Source: an uncultured Burkholderiales bacterium
Lineage (GTDB): Bacteria > Pseudomonadota > Gammaproteobacteria > Burkholderiales > Burkholderiaceae_C
Direction: 5' to 3'
DNA: 44,279 bases
Assembly: GCA_903828695.1 (NCBI GenBank)
Contig: CAIKNE010000005.1
Location: forward strand, 1-44,279
Position 1 is the stretch's first letter. Every line of letters begins with the position of its first letter. A model generated the notes under the pieces. The model made no database searches. It was not told the DNA's origin and saw only the letters and a list, made by a program, of their open reading frames with translations. Positions 36,362-44,224 of this stretch are shown here, piece after piece. The translations under genes were made by a program, and so were the position numbers.

Positions 36362-37069
36362 ATGGATGAAAAATTAGCTAGGCAGGAGATATGCCGCGTT
36401 GGACGAAGTCTGTTTGAGCGGGGTTTAGTGCACTCTAGTGCAGGCAACATAAGCGTCAAAATACAGGACGGATTTTTGATCACGCCCACAGATGCGGTGT
36501 TGGGTTTTTTGGATCCCAATCACATTAGTAAAGTGGATCATAACGGCAACCATATTAGCGGGGACAGGCCCAGCAAGACACTGGGGCTACACCAAGCTAT
36601 CGTTCAAGCATCTTTGAAGAGTTATCCTAGCACTTCTTGCGTTATCCATACACACAGCACCTATTGTGTTGCTTTGACTGTGCACAAGACGTCGGGCACA
36701 TTCTTAGACGCACAAGACGCCAGCACTACCCGTGTTTACAAGGAGCTCTTAGCTCCCATCACCCCGTACTTTGTGATGAAAGTAGGGCATGTACCATTGA
36801 TCCCTTACAAGCGTCCTGGTGACTCTAATGTTCCTTCTTTGGTGAGCCAGGTGATTGAGGACTATGCAACACGGGGTACTCCCATTCGCTCGGTGATGCT
36901 GAGCGCTTTAGGCCCCTTGGTCTGGCACGATACACCCGCCCAGGCCATGGCAGCACTAGAGGAGTTGGAGGAATCGGCCAAGCTTTCTTTCTTAACGCAG
37001 CCTCATAGCTCTTGTTTGGACAACGCTCAAATTCAAGAACTGAGGGATGTTTTTAAAGCCGTTTGGTAG
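36362..37069 (+). CDS. otnC: 3-oxo-tetronate 4-phosphate decarboxylase-like (class II aldolase family)
   Basis: A metal-dependent class II aldolase-fold protein of 235 residues that would decarboxylate 3-oxo-tetronate 4-phosphate to dihydroxyacetone phosphate. The metal His pair is His96/His98 in IHTHST. Phosphate-loop blocks HSSAGNISVK and ITPTDAVLGFLDP match OtnC. Two residues differ from fuculose-aldolase-like proteins: the catalytic Glu position reads Thr73 (RPSKTLGLH), and the third metal His position reads Leu183 (LSALGPLVW, where others have ANHGP). His143 in VGHVPLIPY might substitute. I suspect these are subfamily traits of betaproteobacterial OtnC but cannot confirm it. The gene lies eight bases after otnK. 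Confidence 0.9.
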   Translation: MDEKLARQEICRVGRSLFERGLVHSSAGNISVKIQDGFLITPTDAVLGFLDPNHISKVDHNGNHISGDRPSKTLGLHQAIVQASLKSYPSTSCVIHTHSTYCVALTVHKTSGTFLDAQDASTTRVYKELLAPITPYFVMKVGHVPLIPYKRPGDSNVPSLVSQVIEDYATRGTPIRSVMLSALGPLVWHDTPAQAMAALEELEESAKLSFLTQPHSSCLDNAQIQELRDVFKAVW

Positions 37070-37130
37070 TTTGTTTTGTGTGTAAGAGGTATAAGACCTA
37101 TCAGTTGATCAATAATTTTGAGAGAAATGA

Positions 37131-38063
37131 ATGCCTAATTTTGCTGCGAATTTGTCCATGATGTACACAGAGGCTCCTTTTTTGGACCGATTTGAGTTGG
37201 CTGCTCAAGACGGCTTTAAGGCGGTTGAGTATTTGTTTCCCTATGCGTGGCCTGCGAGTGAGTTGGCTCAGCGTTTAAAAGCAAACGGTTTAACACAGGT
37301 GCTGATGAACGCCCCGCCAGGAGGCGTAACCCCTGAGTCGATTGAACAGGCTTGGAGCAGTGGGCAAAGAGGACTGAGCTCATTGCCCCCTTACAGGGAT
37401 GAATTCAAACAAGGCTTTATGCTAGCGCTTGAATATGCTCAAGTCTTGGAGTGTCCCAGAATTCACGTTATGGCAGGACTGATTCCGCAGCCGGACAGGC
37501 AGAGTTTAGAAAGACCCTCAGAGCTCTCTGTGCCCTTGCAAACGAGCAGCGACGCTGTACACACCATCAAACACATGCGAGAGTGCTATTTGGAGAATTT
37601 GTCCTGGGCCTGCGAACAGGCGTTAAAGGTTGGGCGAGACGTTTTAATAGAGCCTATCAATACACGCGATATTCCCTATTTCTTTTTGAATAAACAGTGC
37701 GATGCGCACCAAATCATCCAAGAGCTTGGGTGCAAGAATTTGAAGGTTCAAATGGATTTGTTTCACGCTCAAAACGTAGAAGGTGATTTGGCAACTAAAA
37801 TTAAAGAGTACTTGCCAAGCGGGCGAGTGGGTCACTTTCAAATAGCGGGGGTACCCAAGCGTCATGAGCCAGATACGGGTGAGTTGAATTATCCCTTCCT
37901 ATTTGATCTCATTGATGAGCTCGGTGAAGCCGCTTCTTGGACGGGGTGGATAGGGTGTGAATACAACCCCTTAAGAGGCGCAGAAAAGGGTGGGACCTCG
38001 GCGAGCCTGGGGTGGCTCAGATCTTATCAGCAAGCCAAAGGCCTTAACCACTTTGGCAAGTAG
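37131..38063 (+). CDS. otnI: 2-oxo-tetronate isomerase / hydroxypyruvate isomerase family
   Basis: A TIM-barrel isomerase (AP endonuclease 2/Hyi family) of 310 residues, interconverting 2-oxo- and 3-oxo-tetronate. Family blocks are [39 protein letters not shown], the catalytic Glu in [17 protein letters not shown] and the second in [10 protein letters not shown]. It is about 50 residues longer than the usual 258-260; most of the excess is a segment after HVMAGL (about residues 114-150) lacking in typical members. With LtnD, OtnK and OtnC it completes the pathway from L-threonate to dihydroxyacetone phosphate. It starts 61 bases after otnC and ends the run. Confidence 0.9.
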   Translation: MPNFAANLSMMYTEAPFLDRFELAAQDGFKAVEYLFPYAWPASELAQRLKANGLTQVLMNAPPGGVTPESIEQAWSSGQRGLSSLPPYRDEFKQGFMLALEYAQVLECPRIHVMAGLIPQPDRQSLERPSELSVPLQTSSDAVHTIKHMRECYLENLSWACEQALKVGRDVLIEPINTRDIPYFFLNKQCDAHQIIQELGCKNLKVQMDLFHAQNVEGDLATKIKEYLPSGRVGHFQIAGVPKRHEPDTGELNYPFLFDLIDELGEAASWTGWIGCEYNPLRGAEKGGTSASLGWLRSYQQAKGLNHFGK

Positions 38064-38175
38064 GACTGTGGGTAGTGAGCGATTAAACCGCCAGATCTCT
38101 CCAAACTTCTAGAACCTATGATCTCCTATACCTCAGCTCAGAATGTTATTTATTTGCAATCCATTTGCTTTCAAA

Positions 38176-38811
38176 ATGCTATCAAAATCAATTAAAACCG
38201 TACTGAACTTATTTCTGCTGAGCGCGTGCGCGCTAACAACCACTGCTTGGGGTGGTGCTGGGTTGCTGGGGATGGATCATGAGGTGCCTCTTGATCAATC
38301 GGGTATTTGGGCAAGAAAGTACCAGACCAGTCTAGAGTTCGGATCTGCTGCGCTGGTCATCGGCGGCGCCCTATGGGAAGGCAGTGATACACGCCTTGGA
38401 CAGACTTATTGGAAATCAATTGATTCCATGTTGATGGGGGACGTTTCTGCAACCGTTTTAAAAGACGTCTTTAGACGTCAACGCCCCATAGACGGAAATA
38501 ACCCCAACAATTGGTTTCAGCCCTCGGGAAATGCAAGCTTCCCAAGCGGGGAGGTGACCCACATCACCTCCGTCGTCACACCGTTTATTGCCGAATACGG
38601 TCAACAAAACCCAGAAGTCTGGTTGCTCGCACTGCTTCCTATGTATGACGGCTTGGCCCGACTTAAATCTCAGGCACACTGGCAGTCCGATGTTCTGGGC
38701 GGCGCTGCATTGGGTGTGTTCTCTGGTCTGCACGCTCACAATTTGACGCAGTCTTGGACGGCAAGTGTATTGCCAGGTGGATTTACGATTGGATACCGCA
38801 AGGTATTTTGA
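38176..38811 (+). CDS. PAP2-family phosphatase, exported
   Basis: A phosphatidic-acid-phosphatase type 2 family protein of 211 residues from ATG 38176 (an in-frame ATG at 38143 adds 11). It starts with a signal peptide (MLSKSIK, then VLNLFLLSACALTTTAWG). The three PAP2 motifs appear in order: KDVFRRQRP (KX6RP), FPSGEVTH (where the usual PSGH reads PSGE), and RLKSQAHWQSD (RX5HX3D). The Glu variant of motif 2 is frequent, to my memory, among periplasmic proteobacterial PAP2 proteins. It probably dephosphorylates a lipid or nucleotide phosphate in the periplasm. No ribosome-binding site is obvious. The following cupin gene starts 13 bases after the stop. Confidence 0.85.
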   Translation: MLSKSIKTVLNLFLLSACALTTTAWGGAGLLGMDHEVPLDQSGIWARKYQTSLEFGSAALVIGGALWEGSDTRLGQTYWKSIDSMLMGDVSATVLKDVFRRQRPIDGNNPNNWFQPSGNASFPSGEVTHITSVVTPFIAEYGQQNPEVWLLALLPMYDGLARLKSQAHWQSDVLGGAALGVFSGLHAHNLTQSWTASVLPGGFTIGYRKVF

Positions 38812-38824
38812 TAGGGGACGCAAA

Positions 38825-39370
38825 TTGAATGAACCTTTAAACACGAAGGTCTTGACCGCTGTTTTAGAAGACCGAATGCCTTACCAAAAGCCCCAACCTT
38901 GGGGGATGAGGCCGGACATGGTGGTTAAAGACTTAATGACCGATGACCCCAAAATGTGGGCTACCATTGCTCCTGGAATCACCTCTCGCCCCATTCATCT
39001 GAATGTGACGGGGGGGTACTATGTACATTTGCTGAGAGTGACGCGATCGGGATTGTTGCAACGTCACCGTCACTCCGGACAAGTTCATGCCTACGTGATT
39101 AGGGGCAAATGGCTCTACCTTGAGCATGACTGGGTGGCAGAGGAGGGTAGTTATGTGTTTGAGCCTCCAGGGGAGACGCATACCTTAATTGTTCCTGATG
39201 ATTGCAAGGATATGGTGACTCTTTTTACGGTTCACGGGTCTTTAATGTATGTTGACCCCCAAGGTAACTCACTCGGGTATGATGATGTTTTTTCCAGAAT
39301 AGATAAGTACCGGGCTCATTTTGAGAGCGTTGGACTTGGGGCTGACTATGTTGAGAATTTCATGCGTTGA
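38825..39370 (+). CDS. Cupin protein, 2,4'-dihydroxyacetophenone dioxygenase-like
   Basis: A single-domain cupin of 182 residues. Cupin motif 1 reads HRHSGQVHAYVIRGKWLYLEHDW, with three His as metal ligands, and motif 2 FEPPGETHTLIVPDD with the fourth His. The wording matches DAD-type cupins, which use Fe to cleave aromatic hydroxyketones, and ChrR-like relatives. I start at TTG 38825 because AGGGGA lies six bases before it and no in-frame ATG comes earlier; ATG 38876 is the alternative (17 residues shorter). It follows the PAP2 gene closely. Substrate and true activity are unknown. Confidence 0.82.
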   Translation: MNEPLNTKVLTAVLEDRMPYQKPQPWGMRPDMVVKDLMTDDPKMWATIAPGITSRPIHLNVTGGYYVHLLRVTRSGLLQRHRHSGQVHAYVIRGKWLYLEHDWVAEEGSYVFEPPGETHTLIVPDDCKDMVTLFTVHGSLMYVDPQGNSLGYDDVFSRIDKYRAHFESVGLGADYVENFMR

Positions 39371-39392
39371 AGCCTAATTAAACGAGTTTTTC

Positions 39393-39420
39393 ACAGATTC
39401 TGGCCGTATTGTTAATCTGT
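39393..39420. promoter_or_regulatory. Inverted repeat upstream of the quinone oxidoreductase gene
   Basis: ACAGATT at 39393-39399 and AATCTGT at 39414-39420 are perfect 7-base inverted repeats with a 14-base spacer, about 64 bases before the next start codon. They could be an operator for the oxidoreductase gene or a weak stem ending the cupin transcript; no T run follows. Confidence 0.35.
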
Positions 39421-39483
39421 CTTGGAGTACGCAAACTCCCTTGATTTTGCAATTGCTAATTAATTTTTTGACTGGTTTTACAA

Positions 39484-40485
39484 ATGACAACTGAAATGCA
39501 ATACATGGATCACGGTTTGGGTGGTGGCCCTGAGGTTTTGGTTAGTGCGCAAGGTCCAGTGCCTTTGGTCAAAGCCGGTGAGGTGCTGATCAAGGTGGTG
39601 TATGCGGGCGTCAACCGACCCGACGTGTCCCAGCGATTGGGGAAATATCCGCCTCCTGCGGACGCCTCCAAAATTATGGGTCTTGAGGTCTCAGGGGAGG
39701 TCGTAGAGTTGGGTGCGGGTGTTGCGAATTTTAAGGTCGGAGACCTGGTTTGTGCACTTTGTAACGGGGGCGGTTACGCAGAGTTTGTGAGTGTTCCCAG
39801 TGGACAAGTACTCCCAGTTCCCAAAGGCCTATCGATGCTAGAAGCGGCTGCGTTGCCGGAAAATTATTTCACTGTTTGGACCAACGTTTTTCAGCGTGGA
39901 CGGTTAAATGCTGGCGAGAATTTTCTTGTTCACGGGGGGTCTTCTGGAATAGGGCTGACAGCGATTCAACTTGCGAAAGCTTTTGGTGCCAAGGTATTTT
40001 GTACGGTCGGTACTGAGGACAAAGTCAGCGCATGTCTGAAGGTCGGGGCGGATGTAGCCATCAATTACAGGACAAAAGACTTTGTTGAAGAAGTAGCGGA
40101 GAACACCCAAAAAATGGGGGTGAATTTGATTCTGGATATGGTTGGTGGAAGTTATATTCAGCGCAATATCAAATCTCTAGCGCTTGACGGTAGGCTGGTG
40201 CAAATTGCCTTCCTACAGCCCTCCAAAGTGGAGGTGGACTGGATTCAACTCATGTCTAAGCGTTTGACATACACAGGTTCTACACTGCGTCCTCGCACAG
40301 CTCAGGACAAAGCACAAATTGCCAACGAACTCAAAGAGCGTGTTTGGCCTCTTTTGGAATCTAAGGCTGTTGCGCCTGTCGTGTACAAAGTATTTGACTT
40401 AATTGAAGCCTCTAAGGCCCACGCACTGATGGAGTCATCCCAGCATATTGGCAAAATCATGTTGAACGTATCTGCAAACGCCTAA
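39484..40485 (+). CDS. NAD(P)H-quinone oxidoreductase (PIG3/zinc-independent MDR family)
   Basis: A medium-chain reductase of 333 residues without the zinc Cys ligands. The GroES-like domain has VVYAGVNRPDVSQRLGKYPPP and IMGLEVSGEVVELG. The Rossmann part has FLVHGGSSGIGLTAIQLAKAFGAKV (about 145-169), typical of NADPH-dependent PIG3 (TIGR02824) quinone oxidoreductases. It ends with QHIGKIMLNV, as the family does. It would reduce quinones or enones in the cytosol. It stands alone after a 113-base gap that carries an inverted repeat. Confidence 0.92.
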   Translation: MTTEMQYMDHGLGGGPEVLVSAQGPVPLVKAGEVLIKVVYAGVNRPDVSQRLGKYPPPADASKIMGLEVSGEVVELGAGVANFKVGDLVCALCNGGGYAEFVSVPSGQVLPVPKGLSMLEAAALPENYFTVWTNVFQRGRLNAGENFLVHGGSSGIGLTAIQLAKAFGAKVFCTVGTEDKVSACLKVGADVAINYRTKDFVEEVAENTQKMGVNLILDMVGGSYIQRNIKSLALDGRLVQIAFLQPSKVEVDWIQLMSKRLTYTGSTLRPRTAQDKAQIANELKERVWPLLESKAVAPVVYKVFDLIEASKAHALMESSQHIGKIMLNVSANA

Positions 40486-40552
40486 GGGGTCAATCCGTTT
40501 TTTGGTTTAGTCCCGCGCGGAGCAGGTCGTACAAAATAGGTGATTGATATGT

Positions 40553-40990
40553 CTAAAGACGATCTCGCTTTGTAATTATTTTGACGAGCCTCATCGCCAG
40601 TCCACCAAACACCTTGGAGAGGGTATAGCGGTGGGTCGCAAAAAGTCTGTAGCACAGGCCAAAGGCGGGTTGCAGTGCACGAATGCCCAGGAACCAAGAA
40701 AGTCGTTTTAGACCTACGAGTCCGTAGGCGAGCTGAAACGCTTGGACACCAATGAGTATTTGTCCACCCGGCGTTACGGCGTGTATGTTGGCCAGTGCGC
40801 TCTGGCAAGTCACGCCGCTTAAAGTGTCAAGCGCTTCGGTTTGGCGCACATCCATGAATCCAAGTCTTCCCTCTGTGTCCCTTGCGCTCAGATAAATCAT
40901 CTCCGCCTTGCATAGGGGGCAGTTCCCATCATAATAAAGTGTGAGAGCGGGGGGCAGGGATGCGGTGGTGTAGTTTTGATCAATTGCCAT
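40553..40990 (-). CDS. DCC-family thiol-disulfide oxidoreductase (DUF393)
   Basis: A 145-residue protein with the family mark YYDGNCPLCKAEM near the N-terminus (DGxCPLC; the two Cys are the presumed redox pair) and the conserved GLKRLSWFLGIRALQPAFGLCYRLFATHRY C-terminal helix region, typical of DUF393. ATG 40990 is chosen; an in-frame TTG at 41035 would add 15 residues. Members have no firmly known role. The gene is convergent with the quinone oxidoreductase and divergent from the pterin dehydratase. Confidence 0.88.
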   Translation of the reverse strand: MAIDQNYTTASLPPALTLYYDGNCPLCKAEMIYLSARDTEGRLGFMDVRQTEALDTLSGVTCQSALANIHAVTPGGQILIGVQAFQLAYGLVGLKRLSWFLGIRALQPAFGLCYRLFATHRYTLSKVFGGLAMRLVKIITKRDRL

Positions 40991-41110
40991 TGTGTGGAAT
41001 AAGAGCAGGAGCCCGTCCTTTTTAATACGCTGCAAACGTATTCTAGGATCTTTAGTGAAAATATGATTTAAACTTCATTTTTAATCGGATTAGCTGTATG
41101 GCTTCTTATC

Positions 41111-41419
41111 ATGGTCAAATTAAATTCAACTGAGGCGATTTTTAATAAACATTTAAGTGCATTACCCACTTGGTCTTTCGCTGAAGAGCCCGATCACATC
41201 ACGCGCATTTTTGTATTTAAAGATTTCGCTGAGGCTTTTGGATTCATGACCTGCGTAGCGCTTGTCGCTGAGCAACTCAACCATCACCCAGAGTGGATGA
41301 ACGTTTACAACAAAGTGACGATTAAGTTAAGTACTCACGATGTGGGCGGATTGAGTGAGAAAGATTTTGAGCTAGCCGCTCGCATCAATCTTATATACCT
41401 AAAATTTGAACATGAATAA
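41111..41419 (+). CDS. phhB: Pterin-4a-carbinolamine dehydratase
   Basis: A small enzyme of 102 residues that dehydrates 4a-hydroxy-tetrahydropterin, recycling the pterin cofactor of aromatic hydroxylases. The active-site pattern is intact: [16 protein letters not shown] (His-His and Pro-Glu-Trp), then [17 protein letters not shown]. No phenylalanine hydroxylase gene is adjacent, as is common for stand-alone copies. The final eight bases overlap the start of the amidase gene, so the two are probably translated together. Confidence 0.93.
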   Translation: MVKLNSTEAIFNKHLSALPTWSFAEEPDHITRIFVFKDFAEAFGFMTCVALVAEQLNHHPEWMNVYNKVTIKLSTHDVGGLSEKDFELAARINLIYLKFEHE

Positions 41420-42791
41420 TCACAACCCAGCGCCTCGCCGTTTAAGCATAGATCAACTTGTCAATAAAATCCACGCCGGAGCGCTAAGCTATTCTGCTTT
41501 GATTGAGCAGTGCTTGCAGGAGGCTCAAAAAGAGAATGCGGCGCACGTTTTTACTAAAACTTACCACCCATCCGCTCTCGCCGTTGCGCACCACGCCGAC
41601 GCGCAATTAAAAGCGGGCGTTACTTTGCCGTATCTTGCTGGTCTACCCATTTCGATTAAAGATTTGTACGATGTGAGTGGTGAGGTGACGACCTCAGGCT
41701 CTTTAGTGCGAAGGGGATGCAAGCCTGCAAACTCTGACGCTTTGATCGTCAAGCGCATAAGAGAATCTGGGATGGCGATTGTGGGTAAGACCAACATGAG
41801 CGAGTTTGCTTTTTCGGGGGTTGGAATTAATCCGCATTTGGGGACCCCTCAAAACCCGTGTGATCCTGTTAATCACCGAATTCCAGGGGGCTCTAGTTCG
41901 GGGGCAGCTGTTAGCGTGGCACTGGGTTTAAGTGTTGCCGCTATTGGCTCGGATACTGGTGGATCCATTCGAATTCCAGCTGCGCTTTGCGGTCTTGTCG
42001 GCTTTAAAAGCACGATGAACAGAGTACCAACCCAAGGGGCCGTTGAGTTGTCGAGGTCCTTGGATACAGTGTGCGCTATGACCACCAGTGTGAGCGACTG
42101 TTTAAGCATAGACGCCGTATTGTCGGGGGCTCGCCTTGACGTTAAAGCCAGAGACCTAAAGGGTGCAAGGTTTGCAATCTCTAAAACCATGATGCAAGAT
42201 GATTTAGAACCTGCGGTTGCAAAGGCTTTTGAGCGGACCTTGAGTCTTTTGTCAGGCAAGGGTGCGGTGATTACTGAGATTGAACTGAGCGAGTTAAATG
42301 AAATTGCTCAAATCAATGCGCCTGGTGGACTCTCTCCGATTGAGTCCTATGCGGCTTGTAAAGAGTTTGTAGACCATGAATCCCATCAAATGGATCACCG
42401 CGTGCTCCAGCGCATGATGCTTGGGAAAGGGGTTTCTGCGGCTGATTACATCAAATTATTGGACAACAGACAAGACTGGATCAAGAGAACTTCTCGCGTG
42501 CTGGCCCCCTTTGACGCACTGATCAGTCCAACGGTCCCGATGCAGGCGCCTAAGACGCAGCCTTTAATGGATTCGGATGAAGAGTTTTTTAGGGTTAACC
42601 GACTCTTACTGCGGAACACTTTTGCCATTAACTTCCTTGATGGCTGTGCTTTCTCTTTGCCGATGCAGATTGAAGACGAGTTACCGATGGGTTTGATGTT
42701 GTCTGCTAGTGCAGGGCTCGACGCTCGTCTAGCTGAGATTGCGCTGGGCACGGAGTGGGCCCTTGGCCACACAGCTCCAAAGCTTCTATAG
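41412..42791 (+). CDS. Amidase (amidase-signature family)
   Basis: A hydrolase of 459 residues with the Ser-cisSer-Lys triad: Lys83 in PISIKDLYD, Ser161 in [10 protein letters not shown] and Ser185 in [11 protein letters not shown], each at the usual spacing (24 residues between the two Ser). It is the size of GatA and of general amidases. No gatB or gatC is adjacent, and the sequence after the triad differs from GatA, so an amide or amino-acid-amide hydrolase is more likely. ATG 41412 overlaps the phhB end by eight bases; TTG 41406 is a less likely start. The substrate is unknown. Confidence 0.9.
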   Translation: MNNHNPAPRRLSIDQLVNKIHAGALSYSALIEQCLQEAQKENAAHVFTKTYHPSALAVAHHADAQLKAGVTLPYLAGLPISIKDLYDVSGEVTTSGSLVRRGCKPANSDALIVKRIRESGMAIVGKTNMSEFAFSGVGINPHLGTPQNPCDPVNHRIPGGSSSGAAVSVALGLSVAAIGSDTGGSIRIPAALCGLVGFKSTMNRVPTQGAVELSRSLDTVCAMTTSVSDCLSIDAVLSGARLDVKARDLKGARFAISKTMMQDDLEPAVAKAFERTLSLLSGKGAVITEIELSELNEIAQINAPGGLSPIESYAACKEFVDHESHQMDHRVLQRMMLGKGVSAADYIKLLDNRQDWIKRTSRVLAPFDALISPTVPMQAPKTQPLMDSDEEFFRVNRLLLRNTFAINFLDGCAFSLPMQIEDELPMGLMLSASAGLDARLAEIALGTEWALGHTAPKLL

Positions 42792-42818
42792 CGACCTTAG
42801 GATCTTGTGCGCTTGGGC

Positions 42819-43511
42819 TTAACCTTTAACTAAGGACAGCACATCCTCAAGTGAGCGCCCCGTGTGCGAGGGCTTGGGTCCAAGTGTCTCAAATGGTAGG
42901 TCTTGGCGGTTTATCCAAAAGCTTCTGAATCCAAACCAAGTTGCCCCCAAAGCGTCCCAAGAGTTACTAGATACAAAAAGTACCTCGCGCTTATCGACTG
43001 CATAATTTTGTAATACCAGGCCGTAACTCTCTGGGGAGGTCTTAAATTGTCTGACCGAGTCCACCGAAATGACCTTATCTATGAGTGTTGTCATCCCCGC
43101 ACTTCTGACCGCAGTCGCTAACATTTCGGGACTTCCATTGGAGAGGATCGCTGACCTATAGCCCCTCTTTTGCAGATCATGCAGAACCCCCAAATTCTCG
43201 GGAAATGCTTTAAGCTCTGCGTATTGGTCTAGTAACTCTTTTTGGGCGTGTGAGGTCAGTTCGAGCTTTAAGCGTTGACAGGAGTAATTGAGCGCCAAGC
43301 GGGTGATATCCCAAAAGGACTGATAATGCCTGCTGCCGTTAGGATTGTGGGGGTCACTCATGGAGATGAGCCTTGAGTACTCAATTTGTTTGTCTCTCCA
43401 CATGAGTGAGAGTTCCTGACCGTGCCCAGGAAACAAAGTCTCGGCCATTTTGGAAACAGAGTAAACGTCAAAGAGCGTGCCATAAGCATCAAAAACGACA
43501 ATTTTGAACAT
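42819..43511 (-). CDS. Type II haloacid dehalogenase (HAD superfamily)
   Basis: A 230-residue HAD hydrolase. The nucleophile is Asp8 in VVFDAYGTLFDVYSV, motif 2 is ILSNGSPEML, the Lys lies in VRQFKTSPESYGLV, and motif 4 reads VSSNSWDALGATWFGFRSFWINRQ. The SSNSWDALGA wording and the DAYGTLFD start are specific to L-2-haloacid dehalogenases, which replace halide with hydroxide through an aspartyl ester. The start is supported by GAGGA six bases before the ATG. A GC-rich hairpin with a U run lies 30 bases upstream in its leader. Confidence 0.92.
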   Translation of the reverse strand: MFKIVVFDAYGTLFDVYSVSKMAETLFPGHGQELSLMWRDKQIEYSRLISMSDPHNPNGSRHYQSFWDITRLALNYSCQRLKLELTSHAQKELLDQYAELKAFPENLGVLHDLQKRGYRSAILSNGSPEMLATAVRSAGMTTLIDKVISVDSVRQFKTSPESYGLVLQNYAVDKREVLFVSSNSWDALGATWFGFRSFWINRQDLPFETLGPKPSHTGRSLEDVLSLVKG

Positions 43512-43540
43512 GACAAATCCTCAATGGAATAAGCATTACT

Positions 43541-43560
43541 AAAAAAAGGGGGCACCCCCC
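43541..43560 (-). terminator. Hairpin plus U run in the leader of the dehalogenase gene
   Basis: On the minus strand the sequence reads GGGGGGTGCCCCC followed by TTTTTTT: a 5-bp all-GC stem with a 3-base loop and seven U. It resembles a minimal intrinsic terminator or attenuator, 30 bases before the dehalogenase start codon. Confidence 0.5.
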
Positions 43561-43622
43561 ATTGCATCTGCAGATAAGCTGAACTCTATCATATACATAT
43601 TATTTTAAGGAGACCGTTAAAA

Positions 43623-44009
43623 GTGAAAATAACCTATTTTTGTCTACTCATCGCCGGCTTGATGCCTATACTTTGTACTGCCATTGCAAAATGGGGATTT
43701 AAGGATTTTGATAATCACAATCCGCGTCATTGGTTATCTGTACAAACAGGATTTAGAGCTAGAGCAAATGCCGCTCAGGCCAATAGCTTTGAGGCCTTTC
43801 CCTTGTTTGCCGTCAGTGTGATCTGCGCTCTGGGTGCACAGTCCGAGTTAGATCTATTGGCCGGTCTTTGTTTGTTGTTTATTGGCTTTCGCCTTTTTTA
43901 CATCTTTGCCTACATAACCGACCGTGCTACGTTTAGGACACTGATGTGGGTTGCGGCATTGGGCTGTGTGATCGGTAATTTTGCACTCGCTATCAGTGCG
44001 ATAACTTAA
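43623..44009 (+). CDS. MAPEG family membrane protein
   Basis: A 128-residue inner-membrane protein with about four hydrophobic helices. It matches the MAPEG group (microsomal glutathione S-transferase-like) through the loop GFRARANAAQANSFEAFPLFAVSVI, with the conserved Arg-Ala-N-A-Q-NS-E pattern, and RLFYIFAYITDRATFRTLMW. The start is GTG 43623, with AAGGAG about ten bases upstream. Bacterial members of this subgroup lack a proven substrate. It is divergent from the dehalogenase gene. Confidence 0.9.
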   Translation: MKITYFCLLIAGLMPILCTAIAKWGFKDFDNHNPRHWLSVQTGFRARANAAQANSFEAFPLFAVSVICALGAQSELDLLAGLCLLFIGFRLFYIFAYITDRATFRTLMWVAALGCVIGNFALAISAIT

Positions 44010-44071
44010 TAACTCTGTACCTCGCCGTACCCAAAATTCATCGTGAATTTAATTTGAGTGGGTGGGTTTGC

Positions 44072-44091
44072 TCTGGTCTGGTCTGGTCTGG
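44072..44091. repeat. Pentanucleotide repeat (TCTGG)4
   Basis: Four perfect tandem copies of TCTGG lie in the gap after the MAPEG gene. It is a short array of the type that varies in length by slippage. Confidence 0.85.
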
Positions 44092-44224
44092 TAGAGATAG
44101 GGAACAGGGCAATAGATTGGGGCACGCTGCACGCTGTAAGTTTTAGGTGGTGCACTCGTAGCGGTTGCGGTGCGCCATCTCTGCCCCCTTACATATAGTT
44201 GAAAGTAGGCGGAGAGTGGGGGCC

